Shown here piece after piece: positions 42,762-51,542 of a stretch of DNA of 64,000 nucleotides. The stretch lies in NCBI GenBank assembly GCA_018380885.1, contig JAGZSY010000025.1, forward strand, positions 1-64,000, read 5' to 3'. Under the pieces are notes generated by a model. That model did not search any database. It was not told the DNA's origin and saw nothing but the letters and a program-made list of their open reading frames with translations. Source of the stretch: Enterocloster asparagiformis (GTDB taxonomy: Bacteria > Bacillota > Clostridia > Lachnospirales > Lachnospiraceae). The first letter of the stretch is position 1, and each line of letters begins with the position of its first letter. The position numbers and the translations under genes were made by a program.

Positions 42762-42808
42762 ATTATACTATTGTAATTCTAGTTTGTAAACATACTTTTT
42801 AAACTAAG
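42762..42808 (-). promoter_or_regulatory. Sugar operon promoter with ROK-type operator
   Basis: -35 TTTACA (42785-42790), a 17-base spacer and -10 TATAAT (42762-42767). CTAGTTTGT (42779-42787) and AAACTAAG (42801-42808) form an inverted pair over the -35, the same half-site as at 34414-34435. Confidence 0.65.
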
Positions 42809-43061
42809 TTATTTAAGAAAATTTGTATAAATTGACGGTAATATGACTCTGATTATGATTCAATATGACTCCACCCCTGTTTCTCGCGAAAATCGACGGG
42901 CACAATAACGCCTGTTTCTCGCTCTTGTCAGTTCATAATCTTTGTTTACAATCATGTTTTTAGTCATTTTGTATATTTTATATTTACTTTTTTATGCACA
43001 AGTGCTATATTCAAGGCGTAGCAAACAGATGGAATTTAGAGGACGAGAGGAGAACACAATT

Positions 43062-43232
43062 ATGAAGGCGATTTTAGAAATCATGCAGAACTTTATCGAG
43101 CGCGGAATGAATGTGCGCGTTGACGTTGTGGGCGGCGTACCGATGTTTTCAGCGGTTCCTCTGGAGCAGAAGGCGTATGCCGCGGCTCCCCGGAGCGCCA
43201 AAAAGCGCATGGTCACCGCGTACTGCGGATAA
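43062..43232 (+). CDS. Small hypothetical protein (56 aa)
   Basis: A 56-residue open frame with GAGAGGAG 9 bases before ATG at 43062. It starts MKAILEIMQNFIERGMNV and has a basic C-terminal stretch (PRSAKKRM). No family recognised. It has a downstream terminator and an AT-rich ~250-base upstream region, so it may be a real small gene. It stands alone between two minus-strand operons. Confidence 0.5.
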   Translation: MKAILEIMQNFIERGMNVRVDVVGGVPMFSAVPLEQKAYAAAPRSAKKRMVTAYCG

Positions 43233-43310
43233 CGAGGCGGCAGTCCCCGTTTTCCCGTGAAAGCTATAACAATCCCCCGCAGGCTCCGCCAGCGGCCCAT
43301 TGCATTCAAT

Positions 43311-43358
43311 AAAAAACGTTCCGAGCTTCCCATTTTCAGGAAATTCGGAACGTTTTTT
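43311..43358. terminator. Bidirectional terminator
   Basis: AAAAAACGTTCCGA (43311-43324) pairs with TCGGAACGTTTTTT (43345-43358). T runs exist in both directions. It separates the small plus-strand gene from the PBP gene. Confidence 0.85.
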
Positions 43359-43390
43359 GCATTTTTCCCGCCGGCCGGAAGGTTTTCCGG

Positions 43391-44821
43391 TCAGCGGCTC
43401 ATATAGATGTCAAACAGCTGGCGGGCAATGGGAGCCGCCTCCCGGCCGCCGCTGCCCGCTTCCTCCACCACCACGGTGACCGCGATCTTCGGGGCCTGCG
43501 CAGGGGCGAATCCGGTGAACCAGGCGTGGGTCTCCTTCCCGGTCTCAAACTCCGCCGATCCGGTCTTAGCCGCCACGGTGTATGCGTCGGTGCGCACCGC
43601 TGAGCCGGTTCCCTCCGTCACCACGGCCCGCATGAGCTCGGTCAGGTTGGCCGCTTCCTGGGCGGTCATCAGGCTGCCGTAGGCCGTGGGCAGGAACTTG
43701 CGTATCTCCTCGCCACCCACATTCTCCACATGGTCCAGCAGGTACGGGCGCATCAGCGTGCCTCCGTTGGCGATGGCAGCCGTGATCAACGCGTTGTGGA
43801 GAGGCGTAATCTGGGTGACGCCCTGGCCCATGGAGGTCTGAAGAATCTCCCAGGTGCCGGCCCCCGGCTTCATGGCGAAGGAGCTCTGCTTGTAGGGCAG
43901 CCCTGATATCGGAAGGGGTGAATTAAACAGCACGTCCTCCGCCGTCTTTGCGAACCGGCCCAGATCCAGCTCCAGCCCCAGGCTGGCGAAAGCCCCGTTG
44001 CAGGAGTTGGCAAAGGCCAGGGTAAAATCCTGATGGCCGTGGGCGTTACCATGGTAGCAGCGGATTTGATAATCCCCGTTTACATACACGCCGCCGCAAT
44101 CGAACTGGAAATTTTTGTAATCCTCCGGCCGCTCCCGCATATATTCCAGGGCTGTCACAATCTTGAAGGTGGAGCCGGGCGGATACATTCCCTGGGTGAC
44201 CCGGTTTAGCAGCTGGCCCTGGTTGTTCTCCGGGCTGGTCAGCGTCTCCCAGTCGCTCACAATGGTGTTGGGATCGTAGCCGGGCTTTGACACCATGGCT
44301 AGAATCTTTCCCGTGTCCGGCTCCAGGGCGATCACAGCTCCCCGCCGGTCCCCCAGAGCGTCCCACGCCGCCTGCTGCAGCTGCGGGTCCAGAGTAGTGT
44401 ACACGTTGTCCCCCAGGTTCTTCTCCCCGGACATCTGGTTTAAGGCCTGCTCCATGAGATTGACGTGGGAGGTCAGAAGGTAAAAGTTCGCCAGGGACTC
44501 GATGCCGGTCTTGCCCTTTGTGGAATAGCCCACCGCATGGTCGTAAATACCCGCGAAGGGGTACACCCGGGTCTCATTTCCCTCCCCGTCGATCTGGGTC
44601 TCCGCCAGCACGGTGCCGTCGGCGGCCAGGATCTTCCCGCGGATGATCCGGTCGGCAAAGCTGTCCAGCCTGGCGTTGTAGGAGTTGTTGACCACATCCT
44701 CGCCCTTCACCTGCAGGAAATAGCCCATATAGACGATCAGCCCCAGAAACATAGCCATGATCACGTAGACCAGCTTGAGGATGTTGCGGTTCGCTTTGGG
44801 ATTTGGGTCTGCTTTTCTCAT
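43391..44821 (-). CDS. Class B penicillin-binding protein (transpeptidase)
   Basis: A 476-residue membrane-anchored transpeptidase that cross-links peptidoglycan. It has one N-terminal span (~15-36), a short dimerisation region and a transpeptidase domain with SxxK Ser217 (PGSTFK), SxN Ser273-Cys-Asn275 and KTG 419-421 (AKTGSAEF). It is shorter than FtsI and resembles PbpA. It is 6 bases behind the FtsW/RodA gene, the usual glycosyltransferase-transpeptidase pairing. Confidence 0.93.
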   Translation of the reverse strand: MRKADPNPKANRNILKLVYVIMAMFLGLIVYMGYFLQVKGEDVVNNSYNARLDSFADRIIRGKILAADGTVLAETQIDGEGNETRVYPFAGIYDHAVGYSTKGKTGIESLANFYLLTSHVNLMEQALNQMSGEKNLGDNVYTTLDPQLQQAAWDALGDRRGAVIALEPDTGKILAMVSKPGYDPNTIVSDWETLTSPENNQGQLLNRVTQGMYPPGSTFKIVTALEYMRERPEDYKNFQFDCGGVYVNGDYQIRCYHGNAHGHQDFTLAFANSCNGAFASLGLELDLGRFAKTAEDVLFNSPLPISGLPYKQSSFAMKPGAGTWEILQTSMGQGVTQITPLHNALITAAIANGGTLMRPYLLDHVENVGGEEIRKFLPTAYGSLMTAQEAANLTELMRAVVTEGTGSAVRTDAYTVAAKTGSAEFETGKETHAWFTGFAPAQAPKIAVTVVVEEAGSGGREAAPIARQLFDIYMSR

Positions 44822-44826
44822 AACGC

Positions 44827-46170
44827 CTACGCCTCCTCTTCCATTTCCATCTCCTCCTCGTCGTTTCGCTTGAGGATATAAAGCCCCTGGATGATCCCGA
44901 ACAGGATAAAGGTGCTGAGAATCGAGCTGCCCCCGTAGCTGACAAAGGGCAGGGTGACGCCGGTGGAGGGGATGAATTTCGTCACGCCGCCCACGGTCAG
45001 GAACACCTGGATAATGTACTCCAGCCCCAGCCCCAGGGCGATCAGCTTATAAAACACAGCCTGCATCCGCGTGGCGATCATCATGAACTGCAAAAAGCAG
45101 CCCAGGCAGATAAGCAGCACGCAGATGGCGAAAATCGCGCCCATCTCCTCGGAGACGGCGGCGAAAATGAAATCCTTCTCCACCACGGGTATCTTCCGGG
45201 GAAGCCCCTGGGACAGCCCCATGCCGAACCAGCCGCCCGTGCCGATGGCAAAGAGGGACTGGGTGATCTGGTATCCCGTGTTGTCGATGTCCGCCCAGGG
45301 ATTGCTCCAGGCAAATACCCGGCGGCGCACGTGGTCGAACATCTGGTAAGCCAGCACGGCCGCAGCGGTCCCGCAGCCGGCTCCAGCCAGCAGATACGCC
45401 CACCTCCCCGTGGCGATAAACAGCATGGCCACATAGGTGATGAAAAAGATCAGCGCGCCGCCCAAATCCTTGGAGGCCACCATGATGACCACGTGGAGGG
45501 CCGCCACCGCGGTGGTGGCCAGGATGGTTTTAAATTCCAGGGACTGGTAGAACATGGCGGCCACGAAGAACACAAAGGTGATCTTCACAAACTCCGAGGG
45601 CTGGATGGAGATACCGCCCACGGTCAGGGACAGCTGGGCGCCGAAGCTCTCGTTGCCGGCCACGCACACCACCAGCAGCACCGCCAGGCCCGCCGCAGCG
45701 TAGACCCACTGCAATTTGCAGAGCTGCCACACCCGCTCCATCACCCAGGGGATCAGCCAGGTCACCGCGGCGCTGATCACCACGATGACAAACTGTTTCA
45801 CCGCCTTGTCCATGGACAGCCGGGTCAGCATGATAAAGCCCACGCACAGCAGCATGCACGTGTTGTTCACCAGCAGCCGGGACACGTTGCGGTAGATCAG
45901 GCGGTACAGGTAGATGTAGCACAGGAAAAATACCACCTGGGCCGCGTAAAAGGCCCACAGCTGCATTTGCAGCAGTTCATTTCCCGCTTTCAGCGTCAAA
46001 ACCAGGTACGCCAGGAAATGGATCAGGAACATGCACCTGTTCTGGCGGCCGCAAACCTTTCGCTTCCGCCTCATATCCGAAAAGGAGAAAAAGCGGAAAT
46101 TGGCGAAGGTGTAGACTGCCATCAAAAATATCATCAGGTATTTGGATGTCTCAACGATCAGATTTATCAT
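44827..46170 (-). CDS. FtsW/RodA/SpoVE family peptidoglycan polymerase
   Basis: A 447-residue multi-span SEDS glycosyltransferase. Typical segments are GGISIQPSEFVKITFVFFVA, VASKDLGGALIFFITY, GYQITQSLFAIGTGGWFGMG and the C-terminal TGVTLPFVSYGGSSILSTF. It polymerises lipid II together with the class B PBP downstream. The ATG at 46170 has AGGAGG close upstream, and the frame extending to 46377 overlaps the U32 gene and is not supported. Confidence 0.94.
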   Translation of the reverse strand: MINLIVETSKYLMIFLMAVYTFANFRFFSFSDMRRKRKVCGRQNRCMFLIHFLAYLVLTLKAGNELLQMQLWAFYAAQVVFFLCYIYLYRLIYRNVSRLLVNNTCMLLCVGFIMLTRLSMDKAVKQFVIVVISAAVTWLIPWVMERVWQLCKLQWVYAAAGLAVLLVVCVAGNESFGAQLSLTVGGISIQPSEFVKITFVFFVAAMFYQSLEFKTILATTAVAALHVVIMVASKDLGGALIFFITYVAMLFIATGRWAYLLAGAGCGTAAAVLAYQMFDHVRRRVFAWSNPWADIDNTGYQITQSLFAIGTGGWFGMGLSQGLPRKIPVVEKDFIFAAVSEEMGAIFAICVLLICLGCFLQFMMIATRMQAVFYKLIALGLGLEYIIQVFLTVGGVTKFIPSTGVTLPFVSYGGSSILSTFILFGIIQGLYILKRNDEEEMEMEEEA

Positions 46171-46291
46171 AATCCTCCTATTGCCGGGTTTCTCAAATAT
46201 CTGCACATTTCCCGTCGCGGTTCCCCCGCGAAAACGCAGCGCCCCAATCCCCGGGGAGACTGTGGACAGCGGCCGCTCTCCGGCCGCGGGC

Positions 46292-48661
46292 CTACTGCAC
46301 GCCCCGCTTGAAATGTCCTCTCGTGAAATCCTTATACGGCTGAGGGACCTCCTGCCCCCGCAGGAACCCGTCCGCAAAGGCGCGGATGATCCGGGCCGTC
46401 TCCTCCCTGCCCTCCGTGGTGAAATTCAGCCGGACCACCGCGGGTCCCAAGCGCTTCACCGCGGACTCCAGGCCCAGCAGCGACAGCGGGCTGGCGTTGT
46501 AGATGGTGTTGTAGCAGAACGCGCAGTGGTTTTTCACCGGAAGCAGCGCTCCCGTGCGGTCCTTCAGGGTCAGAACCTCCCGCCGCCTGGTGCAGCCTGT
46601 GGTGGTCCGGCGGATGCACTGGGCGCTGACCATCATGGGAATCCTTCCGTAGACCACCAGCTCCCCCTGGATGCCCTGCCGGAGCAGTCCGTCCATCACC
46701 GGCTCCAGCTCCCGGCTGTTCAGCTCCCAGGGCATGGTCAGGCGCGCGGCGCCAAGCTTCGCAAACAGCTTCGCCGTCTCCCGGTTCCAGCAGTACATGC
46801 CGGCGTCGAACACTGCGGGCAGCCCAGGCAGCGTCTCACGCAGCCACACCACTTCCTCCGGGCTGCGCACCAGGGCGCCGTCAAAACCGGCATCCCGCAG
46901 TTTTTTGCCGTTCTGCTTGAAAAATGCCTGGGCGTGGCTGCGGTAAATGTGCGGCAGCGCCAGAAGGCACTGCTTCCCGGCCCCGTGACACGATTTTACG
47001 GCATCGGCCCACCGCTCCGGGACAAAACCGGCCGCATCCAGATAGATGCCTGTGACGTCGGCATCCAGGACAGCTGCTTCAAACTGGTTCGGCTCCTCTG
47101 TAAATACGTACAGGGCGAGGGCGGATGGGCGGGAAGCGGGGCGGGCGCTGGCTTCCGGAAGGGCTTCGCAGTCTGGAAGGGCTACGTTTTCCGACATGGC
47201 CTTGCTTTCCGGCGGGGCTACGTTTTCCGGCATGGCCTTGCTTTCCGGCGAGGTTACGTTTTCCGCCATCGCCTTGCTTTCCGGCGGGGTTACGTTTTCC
47301 GCCATCGCCGGCTCCGGGCGGCGCCACTGGTCCAGCACCGCCTGCTCCAGGGCTTCCAAACCGGCGCGCCTCAACTCGTTCTGCGCCTGCACTGGCATGA
47401 ACAATTGGCCCTTCAGCTCTACGTCCAGCGCTTCAAAGGCGAAGGGTGTATTTCCTGTTTTTTCCAGTTGCTTGCGGACCTTCTCCACGGTCAGAGGCTG
47501 GTTCTGCGCTTTCTGGGGACTCTGGCCCTCCACCCGAATCCGCACCGGAACGCCGCCATGAGACGACGCCATGGAGAGCTCCAGCCCTGAGGGCTTCCCC
47601 TCCTCCAATACGGCCTGTCCGCTGATGGCTTCCTTCAGCTCCGCCTCCACATAAGTCTTGTCCAGGTAGTCGAACAGCTTCTGGTTTCCCTCGCGAAAGG
47701 ACGGCTTCTCTTTCAGCGCCACCATGTCCCGCCCGTTGTGCTGTTTGTAGTACCCCTGGGTAAAGCCGCCGCGGTCAAAGAGATCCGAGAGCAGCTTCTT
47801 GTCCTCCGGCTCCACAAAATATCCATCCGCCCCGTATTCCAGGTAGCGGTCCACGTACTTGCGGTAAATGCTGACCACGCCAGCGGTGTAGCGCGGGCTC
47901 TTCATACGGCCCTCGATTTTCAGCGAGTAGATGCCCGCGGCCGCCAGGTCCGGAATCAAATCCAGCGTGCATAAGTCTTTCAGGCTCATCACGTTCGGCT
48001 CCTGTTTCCGGTTCAGGGCTTCTCCGGGCTTTTTCCCGCTCTCCCGCGCCTCGTAGGGCAGGCGGCAGGGCTGCGCGCAGCGGCCGCGGTTTCCGCTGCG
48101 GCCGCCGATCAGGCTGCTCATCAGGCATTGGCCGGAATAACAGTAGCAGAGCGCCCCGTGCACAAAGCTCTCAATCTCCACATCCACCTGGTCCCGAATC
48201 TGCCGTATCTCGTCCAGGGACAGCTCCCGTGCGGTGACCACCCGTGCGGCCCCCAGCTCCTTCAAAAGTCTGGCGCCGTTCACCCCGGTGATGGTCATCT
48301 GCGTGCTGGCGTGGAGATCGATGCCAGGAAAATTCCTGCGCATGAAATCCATCGCGCCCAGGTCCTGAACGATCACCGCGTCCAGGCCTTCCCGGTAGTA
48401 GGGGAGCAGATACGGGTACAGCTCGCCCATCTCATCTTCCTTAAACAGTGTGTTCACCGTCATATACAGCCTGCGGCCGTGCAGATGCACGTAGTCGATA
48501 GCCTCCAACAGGCCGTGTTCGTCCGGATTGTCCGCATAGGCCCTGGCGCCGAACCGGCTCCCGCCCATGTATACTGCATCCGCTCCTGCCGCCACCGCCG
48601 CCTTCATACTCTCAAAGGAACCGGCAGGTGCCAGCACTTCCAGTTTATTTTTATGCTCCAA
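46292..48661 (-). CDS. Peptidase U32 family protein
   Basis: A 789-residue U32 protein. The N-terminal half has LEVLAPAGSFESMKAAVAAG, DAVYMGGSRFGARA and the Cys-rich signature CAQPCRLPYE preceded by GRSGNRGR. A middle DUF3656-like domain and a C-terminal second U32-like part with CAFCYNT follow. Related enzymes hydroxylate tRNA or rRNA or act as collagenases, so the exact role is open. Between the halves a 12-residue unit (such as NVTPPESKAMAE) is repeated about four times. The start is TTG at 48661 with GAGGT. FtsW follows. Confidence 0.92.
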   Translation of the reverse strand: MEHKNKLEVLAPAGSFESMKAAVAAGADAVYMGGSRFGARAYADNPDEHGLLEAIDYVHLHGRRLYMTVNTLFKEDEMGELYPYLLPYYREGLDAVIVQDLGAMDFMRRNFPGIDLHASTQMTITGVNGARLLKELGAARVVTARELSLDEIRQIRDQVDVEIESFVHGALCYCYSGQCLMSSLIGGRSGNRGRCAQPCRLPYEARESGKKPGEALNRKQEPNVMSLKDLCTLDLIPDLAAAGIYSLKIEGRMKSPRYTAGVVSIYRKYVDRYLEYGADGYFVEPEDKKLLSDLFDRGGFTQGYYKQHNGRDMVALKEKPSFREGNQKLFDYLDKTYVEAELKEAISGQAVLEEGKPSGLELSMASSHGGVPVRIRVEGQSPQKAQNQPLTVEKVRKQLEKTGNTPFAFEALDVELKGQLFMPVQAQNELRRAGLEALEQAVLDQWRRPEPAMAENVTPPESKAMAENVTSPESKAMPENVAPPESKAMSENVALPDCEALPEASARPASRPSALALYVFTEEPNQFEAAVLDADVTGIYLDAAGFVPERWADAVKSCHGAGKQCLLALPHIYRSHAQAFFKQNGKKLRDAGFDGALVRSPEEVVWLRETLPGLPAVFDAGMYCWNRETAKLFAKLGAARLTMPWELNSRELEPVMDGLLRQGIQGELVVYGRIPMMVSAQCIRRTTTGCTRRREVLTLKDRTGALLPVKNHCAFCYNTIYNASPLSLLGLESAVKRLGPAVVRLNFTTEGREETARIIRAFADGFLRGQEVPQPYKDFTRGHFKRGVQ
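47180..47320 (-). repeat. 36-bp tandem repeat inside the U32 gene
   Basis: About four 36-bp units encoding a Pro/Glu/Ser/Lys 12-residue linker. They lie in frame between the two U32 domains. Confidence 0.8.
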
Positions 48662-48744
48662 AGCTTACCTCACTTTTCCCGGGCTCTCACCGGAAAGAAA
48701 CGATGGTCAGTCCCCGTTTAGAAACGCGGTTCCGTAAACAGTAA

Positions 48745-48778
48745 CAAAAGATGTCCCACGTTGCGCTATGAGACATCT
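48745..48778 (-). terminator. Terminator after the ZapA-like gene
   Basis: AGATGTC (48772-48778 complement) pairs with GACATCT (48749-48755 complement), then TTTTGTT on the minus strand. The ~215 bases between the ZapA-like stop and the U32 start hold no gene. Confidence 0.6.
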
Positions 48779-48878
48779 GTTTCTACCATGGTTCATTTGT
48801 ATGTGACAATATTTGACCGAAATCTGTTTGCGCTCTCACCGTCGCAAAGGACGGGAAAACGCTGTACTTTATCAATGG

Positions 48879-50228
48879 TCAGCGCCGTTTCCGTCGTCTG
48901 GCCGCTTTGGCCGCTTTCAGCGCCTTGCGCGCCAGCTCCGCCTGGGATTCCTTGGCGGGCGGCGGGTCTGAGGACTCGTCTGCGGCTGCCGCTTCCAAAG
49001 CCTGTCCCTCGCCTGCCGCTTCAGCGGCCATCGCAACGGAAGCTGTGGAATCCATTGTTGCTGCGGCCTCCGGCGGGATGTCGTTCCCGGCCTCTGCTGC
49101 CGCGCCGCTCCCGGCCTCTGCCTCCGCGCCGCTCCCGGCCTCTGACGCCGCTCCGTTCCCGGCCTCTGCCGCCAGGCCGTTCCCGACCTCTGCCTCCGCG
49201 CCGTTCCCGACCTCTGCCGCCGCTCCGTTCCCGGCCTCTGCCGCCGCTCCGTTCCCGACCTCTGCCGCCGCGCCGCTCCCGGTCTCTGCCGCCAGGCCGT
49301 TCCCGACCTCTGCCGCCGCTCCGTTCCCGGTCTCCGCCGCCTCCGGCGCTTCTTCATCCCCAGCCCTGGCGTCCGGTTCCCCGTCCTCCGCTGCGCTCGC
49401 CTCTGCGTCGGCCTCAGCAGTATTCTCCAGCTCGAAAGCTTCCTCTGTCATTTCATCCTCATCCGGCTCCGCCAGGCCGCGTTCCTCCTGAAGCAGCCCG
49501 GTTTCATAATCCTCGTCCACCGCCTCTTCCGCAAACGCCCCTGCCTCGCCCGTCTGTTCCTCCTGAGAGGAATCTGTCTCCCAGCGGTCCGCTTCCTCCG
49601 GTTCCGCCCCGGCCGCCGCGGTCGCTTCGGCCTGTCCAGTGAAATCAACCGTTATCACCCCAGCCCCGAGCTCCCCATGTCCGGCGCCTTCATCGTCGTC
49701 ATCGCCCTTCTCATGGGTTTTCACCTGCGCAGTGCGGCCGGACTCGCGGCCGGAACCGATCTTTTCGCTCTTCTCATCCCGGACCCTCAGCGCTGCCGCG
49801 GCAGCTTCCTGCTCTCCCCGGTTCTTTGCGGCTTCCCGCAGCTTCCGCTCCAGCCGGTGCTTCTCCCTGGTCAGTTCCTCCAGCTCCCGCTGGCGCTCCT
49901 CCAAGTCCTTTAACACCACCTCCAGCTTCATCTGCGTGCTGACCAGCTCGTGCTTTAAGCTGTAGGTCTCGCGCTCCAGCTCATCCCTCTGATGCTCCAC
50001 CTCCTGGCCATGTTCCATGGCCTTGAAGTAATCGTCCGCCATATTCAGCTCCGCCATCACAGTCTGGTATTCCACGCTCTGCTTGGTAAAACCGGGAATC
50101 CGGCGCAGGGTATTCACTTTTTCGTTTACATAGCTGGCCGCTCTCTGCAGGTATCCCTCATCCTCGCTGCCGCCCAGGGTGTATATCTTACCATCGATCA
50201 GTACCTGTGTATAATTCTTGGAATCCAT
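48879..50228 (-). CDS. ZapA-domain protein with coiled coil and repeat tail
   Basis: A 449-residue protein. Residues 1-90 are a ZapA domain (QVLIDGKIYTLGGSEDEGYL), which stabilises FtsZ rings. Residues ~75-150 are a coiled coil (ERETYSLKHELVSTQMKLEV). The remaining ~300 residues are acidic and low-complexity, with about ten 8-residue units like GNGAAAEV and a basic end (KAAKAARRRKRR). ZapA proteins are usually ~90-130 residues. The ATG at 50228 follows AGGAG by 7 bases. It is near ruvAB and the wall-synthesis genes. Confidence 0.85.
   Translation of the reverse strand: MDSKNYTQVLIDGKIYTLGGSEDEGYLQRAASYVNEKVNTLRRIPGFTKQSVEYQTVMAELNMADDYFKAMEHGQEVEHQRDELERETYSLKHELVSTQMKLEVVLKDLEERQRELEELTREKHRLERKLREAAKNRGEQEAAAAALRVRDEKSEKIGSGRESGRTAQVKTHEKGDDDDEGAGHGELGAGVITVDFTGQAEATAAAGAEPEEADRWETDSSQEEQTGEAGAFAEEAVDEDYETGLLQEERGLAEPDEDEMTEEAFELENTAEADAEASAAEDGEPDARAGDEEAPEAAETGNGAAAEVGNGLAAETGSGAAAEVGNGAAAEAGNGAAAEVGNGAEAEVGNGLAAEAGNGAASEAGSGAEAEAGSGAAAEAGNDIPPEAAATMDSTASVAMAAEAAGEGQALEAAAADESSDPPPAKESQAELARKALKAAKAARRRKRR
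49083..49335 (-). repeat. 24-bp tandem repeats in the ZapA-like gene
   Basis: About ten 24-bp units encoding the octapeptide pattern G-[NS]-G-x-A-x-E-x. They are a likely site of length variation. Confidence 0.85.
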
Positions 50229-50360
50229 CTGCCATCTCCTGAAATTTATTCTCGCGAGCGTGGCAAAGCCATCCGCCCCGGGGCGCGCCATCAATCCGCC
50301 CTTCTACCCGCTTATCCTATACCGCCATAGGTTTATCATCTGTACTCATACCGCTTACTA

Positions 50361-50510
50361 TACCATGTCATCAACCAACGGTTGATGATAAGGGATACGT
50401 TTCCTTATTATACCATGTCATCAACCAACGGTTGATGATAAGGGATACGTTTCCTTATTATACCATGTCATCAACCAGCGGTTGATGATAAGGGATACGT
50501 TTCCTTATTA
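50361..50510 (-). repeat. Three tandem 50-bp repeats, each with a palindrome and extended -10
   Basis: Copies start at 50361, 50411 and 50461 and are nearly identical. Each has CATCAACC-aac-GGTTGATG (the third has one change in the loop). At each junction the minus strand reads TGGTATAAT, an extended -10 pointing to the ZapA-like gene; the first copy is slightly changed. No -35 is obvious. They fill most of the ruvB-ZapA gap. Confidence 0.9.
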
Positions 50511-50521
50511 TAACATAACAC

Positions 50522-51517
50522 CTATTCAATTTCCAGCCCCAAGTGCCGGTAGGCCGCTTCCGTGGCCATCCGGCCTCTGGGCGTGCGGTTAATCAGGCCG
50601 TTCATCAGGAGATACGGCTCGTATACATCCTCCAGGGTCCCGGAATCCTCCCCCAGCGCGGCCGCCAGGGTGTCCAGCCCCACCGGCCCGCCGGAGAACT
50701 TTTCAATGATCATCAACAGGATATTCCTGTCGTTCTGGTCCAGCCCCAGCTTGTCCACGTCCATAATGTCCAGGGCGAAATCCGTCACCTCCCGGGTGAT
50801 CACCCCGTCGTACTTCACCTGGGCGAAATCCCGAACCCGCTTTAACAGGCGGTTGGCCAGACGCGGCGTTCCCCTGGAACGCCGGGCCAGCTCCAGCGCG
50901 CCGGAGCCGTCGATCTCAACCCCCAGAACCTTGGCGGAGTTCAGGATAATCACCGTGAGTTCCTCCGGAGAGTAGAATTCCAGACGCTGCACCACGCCGA
51001 ACCGGTCCCGCAGGGGCGCGGTCAGAAGTCCCGCCCTGGTGGTGGCGCCCACCAGGGTGAAATGCGGCAGGTCCAAGCGGATGGACCTGGCGGAGGCCTC
51101 CTTGCCCAGCATAATGTCGATGGCATAGTCCTCCATAGCCGGGTAGAGCACCTCCTCCACCTGGCGGTTCAGGCGGTGGATTTCATCCACAAACAGCACG
51201 TCCCCCTCCTGGAGGTTGTTGAGAATCGCGGCCATCTCCCCGGGCTTCTCAATGGCAGGGCCGCTGGTAACCTTCATGCTCACGCCCATCTCATTGGCAA
51301 TGATACCGGCCAGCGTGGTCTTTCCCAGACCGGGAGGGCCGTAAAACAGCACGTGGTCCAGGGCCTCGCCCCGGGATTTGGCCGCGTCGATATAGATTTT
51401 CAAGGTGGATTTCAGCCGTTCCTGGCCGATGTAATCCTTCAAATGCTGAGGCCGCAGCGTTGTCTCGATCCGCTCGTCCTCCGCCGTGACCTCTGTGGTT
51501 ATAATCCTGCGCTCCAT
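50522..51517 (-). CDS. ruvB: RuvB Holliday junction branch-migration helicase
   Basis: A 331-residue AAA+ motor. It has Walker [14 protein letters not shown], Walker [11 protein letters not shown], the sensor [18 protein letters not shown] and the C-terminal winged helix ([17 protein letters not shown]). It works with RuvA at recombination junctions. It starts 25 bases after ruvA. AGGAGG precedes the ATG. Confidence 0.97.
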   Translation of the reverse strand: MERRIITTEVTAEDERIETTLRPQHLKDYIGQERLKSTLKIYIDAAKSRGEALDHVLFYGPPGLGKTTLAGIIANEMGVSMKVTSGPAIEKPGEMAAILNNLQEGDVLFVDEIHRLNRQVEEVLYPAMEDYAIDIMLGKEASARSIRLDLPHFTLVGATTRAGLLTAPLRDRFGVVQRLEFYSPEELTVIILNSAKVLGVEIDGSGALELARRSRGTPRLANRLLKRVRDFAQVKYDGVITREVTDFALDIMDVDKLGLDQNDRNILLMIIEKFSGGPVGLDTLAAALGEDSGTLEDVYEPYLLMNGLINRTPRGRMATEAAYRHLGLEIE

Positions 51518-51542
51518 CCTTTTTTAACCTCCTGTTTGCCAA

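Noticed and set aside
48907..49491. 194-codon plus-strand open frame rich in Ala/Pro/Ser
   Set aside because: It is a mirror of the repeat tail in the ZapA-like gene on the minus strand. GC-rich repeats keep opposite frames open.
50361..50510. CRISPR-like array of three 50-bp units
   Set aside because: The whole unit repeats head to tail with no unique spacers, and no cas genes are present.
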